A stretch of DNA of 27,246 nt from Pseudomonadota bacterium (lineage in GTDB: Bacteria > Pseudomonadota > Gammaproteobacteria > Burkholderiales > Burkholderiaceae_D). The DNA lies in contig JAEVZY010000320.1 in assembly GCA_023392035.1 (NCBI GenBank), positions 1 to 27,246 on the forward strand. Direction: 5' to 3'. This document shows positions 14,709 to 21,486 of the stretch, piece by piece; the stretch's first letter is position 1, and the number at the start of each line of letters is the position of its first letter. Made by a program: the position numbers and the translations under genes. The notes under the pieces were generated by a model that worked only from the letters and a program-made list of their open reading frames with translations, ran no database searches and was not told where the DNA came from.

Positions 14709-15283
14709 CTGAGCAGGAACCAGCCGACCACGGCGCCCGCCCCCAACAGCAGCAGCAAGGGAATCTTGGTACGCCATACCACCACGGTGGCCACCCCGGC
14801 CAGCAACCACAGCAACCAGTTGTGGGCAGCGTCGCCATCGCCGACCGCCATGATCCAGCCGGTGGAGATCAGCACGCCGATGGTGATCGGCGCCATGCCC
14901 TGCTTGAAGGCGCGCACGCCCAGCAGGTCGCGGTTGCGGTGTCCCCATTGGGTCAGGCTGTAGGTCAGCAAGGTGCTGGGCAGCATGATGCCGATCATGG
15001 TGACGACCACACCCAGCAAGGCCCACCACATGGAGCCGGCGTTCAAGCCCACCATCCAGCCCATCAGCGCCACGAACAGGACATTGGGGCCGGGGGCCGC
15101 CTGGGCGATCGCGATCGACGCCGTGAATTGCGGCTCGGTCAGCCAGCGCTGGTCAACCACCAGGTAACGATGCATTTCCGGCGTGGTGGTAATGGCGCCG
15201 CCGACCGCCAGCACCGACAGCACCAGGTAATGCCCAAACAGCGCCAGCCAATCCGTCCACTGCAAGTGCAGGTGCAAGCTCAT
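14705..15283 (-). CDS. Chromate transporter, second half (short-chain ChrA)
   Basis: A 192-residue membrane protein of the CHR family. Short-chain CHR proteins are encoded as pairs and together correspond to one long ChrA, which exports chromate with proton exchange. The family motifs are present: VGGAITTTPEMHRYLV, QRWLTEPQF and IAQAAPGPNVLFVALMGW (PGPN). Five or six hydrophobic segments follow to the C-terminus (LLLLLGAGAVVGWFLLR). It overlaps the upstream half by 4 bp (15280-15283) and the EamA gene by 4 bp. Whether chromate, sulfate or another oxyanion is the natural substrate cannot be told. Confidence 0.92.
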   Translation of the reverse strand: MSLHLHLQWTDWLALFGHYLVLSVLAVGGAITTTPEMHRYLVVDQRWLTEPQFTASIAIAQAAPGPNVLFVALMGWMVGLNAGSMWWALLGVVVTMIGIMLPSTLLTYSLTQWGHRNRDLLGVRAFKQGMAPITIGVLISTGWIMAVGDGDAAHNWLLWLLAGVATVVVWRTKIPLLLLLGAGAVVGWFLLR

Positions 15284-15882
15284 GCCGGCTCTCCCCGGCG
15301 CAGGGCGCGCCAGGCCAGGGCGCAGGACAGCAGGCCCAGGGTCGGCAGGATCAGGTACAGCGGCCAGCGCAACAAGGCGATGGCGACAAAGGTGGCCAGC
15401 GTCACCAGCGTGCAAATGGCCAGGCCCAGCACGCTGCTCTTGAGTGCGCCCGCCAGCTTGATGCCGGTGGCGAGGATCAGGCCGGCCGCCACCGCGCCCA
15501 TGCCGCGCAGCGCACCGGCCACGCCGGGATTGGATGCCAGGTGGGCATAGGCCACCGCCAGCAGCAAGACCACCACCAGCGGCGCCGACAGCATGCCGGC
15601 CAGCGCCACCAGCGCACCGCGCAGGCCGAAGTAGCGCCCGCCCATGATCAGCGCCAGGTTGATGACGTTCGGACCGGGCATGATTTGCGCCACGGCCCAG
15701 TCTTCGACGAATTCCTCGCGCGTGAGCCAGCGTTTTTTTTCCACCAGTTCGCGCTGCACGATGGCCAGCACGCCGCCAAAGCCTTGCAGGGCCAGCAGGG
15801 TGAAGGAAATATATAAATCGGTGAGTGACTTGGGATGACAGCGGGACGCGACGGGGGTCCCTTCGGCGGGAATCGAAGACAT
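15280..15882 (-). CDS. Chromate transporter, first half (short-chain ChrA)
   Basis: The partner short-chain CHR protein, 200 residues from the ATG at 15882. Motifs are LQGFGGVLAIVQRELVEKKRWLT and AVAQIMPGPNVINLALIMG (PGPN), then hydrophobic helices to RRGEPA. An in-frame ATG at 15891 would add MSP, but the minus-strand TATAAT box overlaps that codon (15890-15895), so a transcript from it would begin about one base before the 15882 ATG. I therefore chose 15882, which implies an essentially leaderless message. The two halves carry homologous N-terminal motifs, as expected for an antiparallel pair. It is divergent from serC. Confidence 0.9.
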   Translation of the reverse strand: MSSIPAEGTPVASRCHPKSLTDLYISFTLLALQGFGGVLAIVQRELVEKKRWLTREEFVEDWAVAQIMPGPNVINLALIMGGRYFGLRGALVALAGMLSAPLVVVLLLAVAYAHLASNPGVAGALRGMGAVAAGLILATGIKLAGALKSSVLGLAICTLVTLATFVAIALLRWPLYLILPTLGLLSCALAWRALRRGEPA

Positions 15883-15889
15883 GGGCGAC

Positions 15890-15895
15890 ATTATA
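15890..15895 (-). promoter_or_regulatory. -10 box of the chromate transporter operon
   Basis: Minus-strand TATAAT, an exact consensus hexamer, is followed by GTCGCCC and then the ATG at 15882. No -35 hexamer is recognisable. The geometry puts the transcription start at or one base before the start codon. Confidence 0.5.
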
Positions 15896-15926
15896 GGGCG
15901 CGACAGCCATCCGCGCCGGGGCCCTT

Positions 15927-15956
15927 TTGCCTGCGGCGCACCAATTCCGTCATAAT
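15927..15956 (+). promoter_or_regulatory. Possible serC promoter
   Basis: TTGCCT (15927-15932, 4 of 6) and CATAAT (15951-15956, 5 of 6) are separated by 18 bp and predict a start near 15963, about 21 nt before the serC ATG. It is divergent from the chromate transporter promoter. Confidence 0.4.
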
Positions 15957-15983
15957 TGCCACCTCCCTGCTTTGGATAGACTC

Positions 15984-17063
15984 ATGCGTACCTTCAATTT
16001 CAGCGCCGGACCGGCGGTGCTGCCCGAACCCGTCCTGCGCCGTGCCGCCGAAGAGATGCTCGACTGGCATGGCAGCGGCATGTCGGTGATGGAAATGAGT
16101 CATCGCGGTCCGGAATTCATCAGTATTGCGCAGAAGGCGGAAGCCGATCTGCGTCGCCTGCTGGCCATCCCGGCCAACTACAAGGTCTTGTTCCTGCAGG
16201 GCGGCGCCATGGCGGAGAACGCGCTGATCCCGATGAACCTGCTGGGCCGGCATGCGGTGGCCGACTACGTGAACACCGGCGAATGGTCGAAGAAGTCGAT
16301 CAAGGAAGCCGGCAAGTATTGCCGCGTGAATGTCGCCGCCTCTTCGCAAGACCGCAAGTTCAGCTATGTGCCGCCGCAGTCGGACTGGAAGCTCGATCGC
16401 GATGCGGCCTATGTGCACATCTGCACCAACGAAACCATAGGCGGCGTGGAATTCAACTGGGTGCCCGAGACCGGCGATGTGCCGATCGTGGCCGACATGT
16501 CTTCCCACATCCTGTCGCGCGAAATCGATGTCTCGCGCTATGGGGTGATCTATGGCGGCGCGCAAAAGAATATCGGGCCGGCCGGACTGACGCTGGTGAT
16601 CGTGCGCGAAGACCTGCTCGACCGCGCCCTGCCGATCACGCCTTCGGCCTTCAACTGGAAGCAACAGGCCGAAGCCGAATCCATGCTCAACACGCCGCCC
16701 ACCTACGGCATCTACATTGCCGGCCTGGTGTTTGAATGGCTGCTGGAGCAAGGCGGCCTGGCGGCCATGGAGAAGCGCAATATCGAGAAAGCGGCGCTGC
16801 TGTACGACTATCTGGACCGCTCGCAATTCTATGAGAACCCGGTGGCGCGTTCCGACCGTTCGCGCATGAACGTGCCCTTTTTTCTCAAGGATTCGACACT
16901 GGACGCGGAATTCCTCAAAGGCGCCCAGGCCAACGGCATGCTGCAATTGAAGGGCCATCGGGTGGTGGGCGGCATGCGTGCTTCGATCTACAACGCCATG
17001 CCGATCGAAGGGGTCAAGGCTTTGGTTGCCTACATGCAGGAGTTCGAGCGCAGGCACGGATAA
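15984..17063 (+). CDS. serC: Phosphoserine aminotransferase
   Basis: PLP enzyme of serine biosynthesis (3-phosphohydroxypyruvate plus glutamate to phosphoserine) that also acts in pyridoxine synthesis. The 359 residues match the family. It begins MRTFNFSAGPAVLPEPVL, contains SVMEMSHRGPEF and LFLQGGAMAEN, and has the PLP lysine at residue 195 in GVIYGGAQKNIGPAG. MNVPFFL and GGMRASIYNAMPIEGV complete the signature. The start at 15984 is where the family begins; GGATAGA just upstream is a weak ribosome-binding site. The neighbours are a chromate transporter and yihY, not the gyrA-serC-pheA-aroA order I expect in many betaproteobacteria. Confidence 0.97.
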   Translation: MRTFNFSAGPAVLPEPVLRRAAEEMLDWHGSGMSVMEMSHRGPEFISIAQKAEADLRRLLAIPANYKVLFLQGGAMAENALIPMNLLGRHAVADYVNTGEWSKKSIKEAGKYCRVNVAASSQDRKFSYVPPQSDWKLDRDAAYVHICTNETIGGVEFNWVPETGDVPIVADMSSHILSREIDVSRYGVIYGGAQKNIGPAGLTLVIVREDLLDRALPITPSAFNWKQQAEAESMLNTPPTYGIYIAGLVFEWLLEQGGLAAMEKRNIEKAALLYDYLDRSQFYENPVARSDRSRMNVPFFLKDSTLDAEFLKGAQANGMLQLKGHRVVGGMRASIYNAMPIEGVKALVAYMQEFERRHG

Positions 17064-17146
17064 TCCCTCTACGGACCGGCCGGCCTGCCATCCGGCATCG
17101 TTTTACCGGCCTGCACTGAGCGACAGCGGCAGGCGAGGAGGTGTTG

Positions 17147-17239
17147 ATGCTGGTCCTGCAGTGCAACTGCCAAAGCGGCTTATGCGCGGGGCGACTCCGG
17201 CGCCGCAATTTCCTGCGGATGCGCCATGCGCTGGCCTAG
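17147..17239 (+). CDS. Possible 30-residue leader ORF overlapping yihY
   Basis: An ATG at 17147 is preceded by AGGAGGTG (17136-17143), the full complement of the 16S rRNA 3' end, at ideal spacing. The frame encodes 30 residues (begins MLVLQCNCQSGLC, ends RMRHALA) and stops with TAG at 17237-17239, 14 bases inside the yihY gene in another frame. The yihY start itself has no good Shine-Dalgarno, so translation of this ORF could deliver ribosomes to it. The peptide has three cysteines in its first 13 residues and an Arg-rich second half. It may be chance in GC-rich DNA; no homology is claimed. Confidence 0.35.
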   Translation: MLVLQCNCQSGLCAGRLRRRNFLRMRHALA

Positions 17240-18128
17240 TCCGCGCCTGGCCAAGATCGGCCGCCAACCGCTGGCTTTCATCTGGCAAACGTTGCGCGCG
17301 TTTCGCGCCAACCAGGGTTTGCTGCTGGCCGGCGCCGTGGCCTACTACGCGCTGCTGTCCATCGTTCCGCTGCTGATTCTTTTTGTCATCGGCGCTTCGC
17401 ATTTCATTTCCATCGACGTGTTGTTCAATGCCATCCGGCGCGGCCTGGAATGGATTGCACCCGGCCAGTCGGCGCCCTTGCTCTCGGAGCTGGCCAACTT
17501 CGTGGTGCAGCGGCGGGTGATGGGGCCGGTGCTGTTCCTGACCTTGCTGTTTTTCAGCTCGCTGGCCTTCACCGTGCTGGAAAATGCAATGTGTGTGATC
17601 TTCGTGCACCGGGTGGCGGTGCGGCGACGTCACTTCCTGGTGTCGGCCTTGATGCCCTACTGCTACGTGCTGGCACTGGGCATCGGCCTGCTGCTGGTCA
17701 CCGTTGTCTCGGCCGGCCTGCAGAACATGGGCCAGAACGAAATCGTCGCTTTCGCCCATGGTTGGCCGCTGGCGGGCGTGTCCGGCCTCTTGCTTTACCT
17801 GCTGGGGGTGCTGGGTGAAGTCCTGCTCCTGACCTCGATCTACCTGGTGATGCCGGTCGGCCGACTGTCCATTTCGCATGCCTTGATCGGCGGGGTGACC
17901 GCCACCGTGCTGTGGGAGATCACGCGCCACGTGCTGGGCTGGTATTTGTCGACCCTGTCGCAGGTGTCGCTGGTGTATGGCTCGATGACCACCGCCATCG
18001 TGGTCTTGCTGAGCATGGAGCTGGCGGCCACGCTCCTGCTGTTCGGCGGCCAGGTGATTTCCGAATTCGAGCGCATCGGCACAGAAGCCGTGCTGGAGAC
18101 GCCGCAAGACCTGCACGTCGATTCCTGA
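17226..18128 (+). CDS. YihY/BrkB-family inner membrane protein
   Basis: A 300-residue integral membrane protein of the YihY (virulence factor BrkB) family, for which no biochemical role is firmly established. There are about six membrane segments. The N-terminal signature reads RANQGLLLAGAVAYYALLSIVPLLILF (residues about 28-54), followed by amphipathic LEWIAPG and NFVVQRRVMGP regions. The last third has the family's GGVTATVLWEITRHVLGWYL and LVYGSMTTAIVVLLSMELAATLLLFGGQ. The ATG at 17226 lacks a clear ribosome-binding site of its own and may be coupled to the small ORF that overlaps it. It converges with the MocA-like gene, leaving 22 bp. Confidence 0.92.
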   Translation: MRWPSPRLAKIGRQPLAFIWQTLRAFRANQGLLLAGAVAYYALLSIVPLLILFVIGASHFISIDVLFNAIRRGLEWIAPGQSAPLLSELANFVVQRRVMGPVLFLTLLFFSSLAFTVLENAMCVIFVHRVAVRRRHFLVSALMPYCYVLALGIGLLLVTVVSAGLQNMGQNEIVAFAHGWPLAGVSGLLLYLLGVLGEVLLLTSIYLVMPVGRLSISHALIGGVTATVLWEITRHVLGWYLSTLSQVSLVYGSMTTAIVVLLSMELAATLLLFGGQVISEFERIGTEAVLETPQDLHVDS

Positions 18129-18158
18129 ATTCAATCTTCCGGGTTCGGTCTCAGGAAT
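18121..18158. repeat. Inverted repeat spanning two convergent stop codons
   Basis: ATTCCTGA (18121-18128) and TCAGGAAT (18151-18158) are perfect reverse complements around a 22-bp gap. Each arm contains the stop codon of one convergent gene. There is no T-run. It might act as a weak shared transcript end. Confidence 0.4.
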
Positions 18159-18747
18159 TCATGCCGGCCAGATCGGCCGGCGTATCGATGTCGCGCAAGA
18201 TGCCGGCATCGCTTACCGGCACTTCTTGCAGCCCGGATTGGGCCAGCAAGGCACGAGCGCCCTGGTCGCCCTGCAGTGCCAACAGCTCAGGCAGACAGGC
18301 TGCGGAAAATCCCACCGGATTGCCGCGTTTGCCTTGGTAAAACGGCGCCACCATGTCGGCCCCCGCAGCCAGCGCCTGCAGCAGGCTGGTACAGGTATCG
18401 ACTTGCACATACGGCATGTCGGCCAGGGCGATCAACCAGGCATTTGCCTGGCGGGTATGTAGCAGGCCGGCACGCAAGCTGGCCGACATGCCAAGATCGG
18501 CATCCGGGCACTCCAGGACCTCACAGCCGGAATCGACCAGTGCCTGGCGCAGTGCCGCGCTGCCGGGACGCAGCACGGCCACCACGCGCGCACAGGCCTG
18601 GCGCAGGGTGCGCGCGCTGGCCTGCGCCACCAGTTCGCCCGAAGGCAGGGTTTGCAGCAACTTGTCGTGCCGGCCGGAAGGATCGAAGCGACGGCCGCGT
18701 CCCGCACAGAGAAGGATGCCAACCGCCTGGAAGGAATTGTCAGGCAT
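18151..18747 (-). CDS. MobA/MocA-like nucleotidyltransferase
   Basis: A 198-residue NTP transferase of the MobA-like group, probably a molybdenum cofactor cytidylyl- or guanylyltransferase that makes the dinucleotide form of Moco for molybdenum hydroxylases. Motifs in order are GILLCAGRGRRFDPSGRHDKLL (nucleotide-binding loop, 10-31), DADLGMSASLRAGL (82-95), IALADMPYVQ (metal-binding Asp, 105-114), GKRGNPVGFSAACL (138-151) and LRDIDTPADLAGM near the end. The RGNPVGF motif favours MocA/CoxI-associated enzymes over MobA. It is divergent from an XdhC gene, the chaperone type that works with it. No Mo-hydroxylase subunit is in the window. Confidence 0.9.
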   Translation of the reverse strand: MPDNSFQAVGILLCAGRGRRFDPSGRHDKLLQTLPSGELVAQASARTLRQACARVVAVLRPGSAALRQALVDSGCEVLECPDADLGMSASLRAGLLHTRQANAWLIALADMPYVQVDTCTSLLQALAAGADMVAPFYQGKRGNPVGFSAACLPELLALQGDQGARALLAQSGLQEVPVSDAGILRDIDTPADLAGMNS

Positions 18748-18835
18748 GCCCGGATTATCGTTTCAACAGCAGGCGCGGGCAATGGCAGGAGCCGGCGCGG
18801 CAGAGTAAACTGGCAGCACACCGGCACCACACACT

Positions 18836-18858
18836 GCAGTACCACATGCAGCAGTACC
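18836..18858 (+). repeat. Direct repeat GCAGTACC in the xdhC leader
   Basis: GCAGTACC occurs at 18836-18843 and 18851-18858, 15 bp apart, inside a C/A-rich stretch (about 18812-18890) that also contains GCACCA twice. It lies between the divergent MocA-like and XdhC genes. It could be a regulator site or an unstructured leader; I see no other element in this 147-bp gap. Confidence 0.4.
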
Positions 18859-18894
18859 CCACAAAACAGCACCATACAAAGCCACACATCCGCC

Positions 18895-19923
18895 ATGGAC
18901 AGCATCGACCTCGAAGTACTCAAAACCTGTGAACAGTGGATCGCCGCCGGTCGGCGCTGCGAACTGGTCACGGTCATCAAGACCTGGGGCTCCAGCCCGC
19001 GTCCGGAAGGCGCCACGCTGGCCATCTGCGATGACGGCCGGGTGGTGGGTTCGGTCTCGGGCGGCTGCATAGAAGACGACTTGATCGACCGCGTGCGCAA
19101 GCACGGCATCACGCGCACCAAACCCGAAATCGTCACCTATGGCATTACCGCCGACGAAGCGCATCGCTTCGGCTTGCCCTGCGGCGGCACCATTCAATTG
19201 GCGATCGAGCCGCTGGGCCCGCACAGCGCCATCGCCGATCTGTTGGCGCGCCTGGCGCAGCATCAGTTGGTGGCGCGCCGGCTCGATCTGAAGAGCGGCG
19301 CAGTCACCCTGTCCGAGGCCAAACCGGGCATGAGCCTGCAGGTTTCCGAAACCACGCTCACCACCTTGCATGGCCCGCGCTGGCGCTTGCTGATCATCGG
19401 CGCCGGTCAGCTCTCGCGTTTTCTGGCGCAGATCGCGGTGGGCATGGATTACCACGTCACGGTTTGCGATCCGCGCGAAGAATATCGCGAAGGCTGGCAG
19501 GTGGACGGCGTGCAGGTCGTGCATGACATGCCCGACGACCTGGTGGTGGAGATGAAGCTCGACAGCCGCAGCGCCGTGGTGGCCCTGACCCACGATCCCA
19601 AGCTGGACGACCTGGCGCTGATGGAAGCGCTCAAGTCGCCTGCTTTCTACGTGGGCGCCATCGGCTCGCGTTCCAACAATGCCAAGCGACGCGAGCGGCT
19701 GCTTGAGTTCGACCTGAGCGCCGAGCAGATCGAGCGCCTGCATGGACCGATCGGCATCTATATCGGCAGCAAGACGCCGTCCGAAATCGCCATCTCCATC
19801 CTGGCCGAAATGACGGCCGTGAAAAACGGCGTGGACTTGCCCGCGGAAGTCCGTGTGGCGCATGCCAAAGCCGCCATCCTGCAAGCGGCATCGGATGACG
19901 TTTGCGGCATAAGAACCGAGTAG
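18895..19923 (+). CDS. XdhC/CoxI-family molybdenum hydroxylase maturation protein
   Basis: A 342-residue protein of the XdhC/CoxI family, which binds molybdenum cofactor, assists its sulfuration and inserts it into xanthine dehydrogenase-like enzymes. The N-terminal XdhC/CoxI domain shows LVTVIKTWGSSPRPEGATLAI, then VVGSVSGGCIEDDL and RFGLPCGGTIQL, keeping the conserved cysteines. The C-terminal Rossmann domain begins RLLIIGAGQLSRFLAQIA and contains VALTHDPKLDDLALM and FYVGAIGSRSNNAKRRERL, ending with the typical GLYIGSKTPSEIAISILAE-like segment and a final VRVAHAKAA. The start at 18895 (MDSIDLEVLKTCEQW) matches the family; no Shine-Dalgarno is visible. It pairs functionally with the divergent MocA-like gene. 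Confidence 0.93.
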   Translation: MDSIDLEVLKTCEQWIAAGRRCELVTVIKTWGSSPRPEGATLAICDDGRVVGSVSGGCIEDDLIDRVRKHGITRTKPEIVTYGITADEAHRFGLPCGGTIQLAIEPLGPHSAIADLLARLAQHQLVARRLDLKSGAVTLSEAKPGMSLQVSETTLTTLHGPRWRLLIIGAGQLSRFLAQIAVGMDYHVTVCDPREEYREGWQVDGVQVVHDMPDDLVVEMKLDSRSAVVALTHDPKLDDLALMEALKSPAFYVGAIGSRSNNAKRRERLLEFDLSAEQIERLHGPIGIYIGSKTPSEIAISILAEMTAVKNGVDLPAEVRVAHAKAAILQAASDDVCGIRTE

Positions 19924-19938
19924 GCTGGGAAAAACAGG

Positions 19939-19957
19939 CAGGGCTTGGCAAGCCCTG
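19939..19957 (+). terminator. Hairpin downstream of xdhC
   Basis: CAGGGCTT-GGC-AAGCCCTG, an 8-bp stem beginning 16 bp after the xdhC stop, is followed by TTGAAAATTT. The T-run is broken, so it is a plausible but imperfect intrinsic terminator. Confidence 0.45.
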
Positions 19958-19988
19958 TTGAAAATTTCGGCGGTGCGAGGGGAACGGG

Positions 19989-20007
19989 CGGGTTGCCTCT
20001 CAACCCG
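19989..20007. repeat. Second hairpin, CGGGTTG-CCTCT-CAACCCG
   Basis: A perfect 7-bp stem with a 5-nt loop lies between the xdhC terminator candidate and the small minus-strand ORF. There is no T-run on either strand. It may help end transcription arriving from either side. Confidence 0.4.
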
Positions 20008-20051
20008 TCGCCTGCTGTTGCGTGATCAATGTCGGCCGTGCGGCCGGCCGT

Positions 20052-20270
20052 TCAGAACAAATCGTTACGCTCTGCCTTTTGTTGCCGCAGATCTTCCAGC
20101 ATCCGTCTTTCTTCTATGCGTTTGCGATTGATTGCAGCATGACGTTCCGCGCTCATGGGCGGCACCGTCATCAAGTCTTTCAAGCGTGCGGTGTTGTTGT
20201 AGTCCTTCCTGCGTGTGAGCAAGGGTACCTCCATCGATTCCAGCGAAGAAACTTGAATTCGGACAAGCAT
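20052..20270 (-). CDS. Small hypothetical protein (72 residues)
   Basis: A possible gene of 72 residues that I do not recognise. The C-terminal 40 residues form a charged, Arg/Glu/Lys-rich predicted helix (AERHAAINRKRIEERRMLED), ending AERNDLF. No membrane segment or signal is present. The ATG at 20270 has no clear Shine-Dalgarno, nor does the alternative at 20234 (MEVPLLTRRKDYNN), which is the more natural-looking start. Codon third positions are less GC-rich than in neighbouring genes. If it is not real, 19924-20474 is a 550-bp gap holding only the two hairpins listed and otherwise nothing I can identify. Confidence 0.4.
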   Translation of the reverse strand: MLVRIQVSSLESMEVPLLTRRKDYNNTARLKDLMTVPPMSAERHAAINRKRIEERRMLEDLRQQKAERNDLF

Positions 20271-20474
20271 AGACCAAAAGCTGTCCTAAACGCCAGTCCG
20301 ATTGTGAAAGCATGCTGCGTGCCGGAACGCGTCAAGACTTGAGCAGGCTCTGCGCCAGCGCAAACAACTTCAGCCGGCATTGGCGACCATCGAATCATCG
20401 CCGATGAAACGCTTGGCGGCGATGCATGTCCAAGCAGCACTATCGATCGCTGGCAATCAAAGACTGGAGCACAC

Positions 20475-21188
20475 ATGCCGAAGGAGAATTCATCCAGAAG
20501 CCCCGACCTGGAAGAAATCAATGAAAAACTGCGCAGGGATGTTCTGCGTGCCCTGGAGCCGCACGGTGCAAAGTCGGTCGATGAACTGTCCGACATGTCC
20601 GAGATCGAGCGCACCAAATGGTTGATCTGGAATCTTCACGAGCGCCTGGAAGACATCCGGCAAATGGAGCCCACCCTGATCGGCCAGGTCCTCTCCACTC
20701 AACTGAGCGTGTGCGACGGACAGTCGATGTGGAGCGAGAAGTGCAAGCTGGAGAAACGACTGGAGCTGCACTGCAAATGGTATTTGCAGCTCAATTATTC
20801 GGGACTGGAAACGGAGCAGTTGTACAACCTGGGCGAAGGGTGGACCAATCTGTTCATCGGCAATGAGCCGCCGGCGCATCCGGTCTTGCAGGCCGGGCAA
20901 AAAGCCTATCTGGATGCCGACCACGCGCTCTACCCCAACCAGCTGCTGCTTGACGGCTGGATCAGCGAAGGCGTGTGGCAAGAGATCAAGCCGCAGCTGT
21001 ACAGCACCAACCCGGCTTGCCGGACCGACATTGTCATGCTGGACAATTACCTGTTCCCGATCCGGCGCGGGCATGAATTCGTCAGCGGTCCGGTCGGCGC
21101 GATCGGCATCACCAATATCGAATTCAGGAATTTTTCGCATCCCACCGAAAGGCGGCTGACGCGGCGCGAACCCAGGCAAAGGCCTTAG
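20475..21188 (+). CDS. Hypothetical protein (237 residues)
   Basis: A soluble protein of unknown family. The ATG at 20475 has GGAG (20466-20469) 5 bases upstream, a convincing start. Residues 1-70 are charged and helical (DLEEINEKLRRDVLRALEP, ERTKWLIWNLHERLEDIRQM). The middle is rich in Trp, Tyr and Leu (KWYLQLNYSGLETEQLYNLG, GWTNLFIGNEPP), and the C-terminal part is mixed (DIVMLDNYLFPIRRGHEF) with a basic tail RRLTRREPRQRP. There is no signal peptide, membrane helix or recognisable catalytic motif. Trp and Tyr content suggests a folded globular domain. It ends at a bidirectional terminator. Its neighbours do not suggest a role. Confidence 0.8.
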   Translation: MPKENSSRSPDLEEINEKLRRDVLRALEPHGAKSVDELSDMSEIERTKWLIWNLHERLEDIRQMEPTLIGQVLSTQLSVCDGQSMWSEKCKLEKRLELHCKWYLQLNYSGLETEQLYNLGEGWTNLFIGNEPPAHPVLQAGQKAYLDADHALYPNQLLLDGWISEGVWQEIKPQLYSTNPACRTDIVMLDNYLFPIRRGHEFVSGPVGAIGITNIEFRNFSHPTERRLTRREPRQRP

Positions 21189-21223
21189 CAGCCCGCAGTC
21201 CGAAGCGCAGAAAAACGCAGACG

Positions 21224-21254
21224 AAAAAAAACGGAGTCCGAAGACTCCGTTTTT
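21224..21254. terminator. Bidirectional intrinsic terminator
   Basis: ACGGAGTC (21231-21238), loop CGAA, then GACTCCGT (21243-21250), flanked by seven A on the left and TTTT on the right. On the minus strand it reads as a UUCG-tetraloop hairpin followed by seven T, a strong terminator for the small exported protein gene. On the plus strand it serves the 237-residue gene. Confidence 0.85.
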
Positions 21255-21276
21255 ACCCTGTGGCGAAACGCCGCGA

Positions 21277-21486
21277 TCAGGAAGCCGAAGCAGCCGAAGC
21301 CGAAGCTTTGGCTTTCTTCTTGGACTTCTTGGCCTTGGCTTTCTTGGCGGGCTTGGCGTCAGCAGCCGGAGCCGAAGCAGCGGCGGGAGCAGCAGCCGGA
21401 GCCGAAGCAGCAGCAGGAGCGGAAGCTTGAGCGAAAGCGCCGGTGGCGAAAGCAGCGGCGATCAGGGCAGCGATCAGTTTTTTCAT
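21277..21486 (-). CDS. Small exported Ala/Lys-rich protein
   Basis: A 69-residue protein with a Sec signal peptide (MKKLIAALIAAAFATGAFA, likely cleaved before QAS). The mature 50-residue chain has two parts: Ala/Pro/Ser repeats (ASAPAAASAPAA), then a lysine cluster (KPAKKAKAKKSKKKAKA) and an Ala/Ser tail. The ATG at 21486 was chosen because the signal peptide begins there; the upstream in-frame ATG at 21519 adds 11 residues that do not look like a signal. GAGG lies 8-9 bases upstream. Such low-complexity, basic periplasmic proteins are common in Burkholderiales and Oxalobacteraceae; the function is unknown, and an acid-shock-like role is only a resemblance. It is the sole gene of its transcript and has a strong terminator. 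Confidence 0.8.
   Translation of the reverse strand: MKKLIAALIAAAFATGAFAQASAPAAASAPAAAPAAASAPAADAKPAKKAKAKKSKKKAKASASAASAS
21361..21420. repeat. 30-bp tandem duplication inside the Ala/Lys-rich gene
   Basis: The 30 bases at 21361-21390 and 21391-21420 are identical except at two positions. Each copy encodes ten residues of the Ala/Pro/Ser segment, so unit gain or loss would keep the frame and change the linker length. Confidence 0.75.

Noticed and set aside
14709..15029. Upstream in-frame extension of the EamA transporter
   Set aside because: It lies inside the second chromate transporter gene in another frame and has no transporter motifs; the 4-bp overlap start at 14708 fits the operon.
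17079..17104. GCCGG...CCGGC followed by ATCGTTTT after serC
   Set aside because: The stem is only 5 bp with an 8-nt loop, too weak to call an intrinsic terminator.
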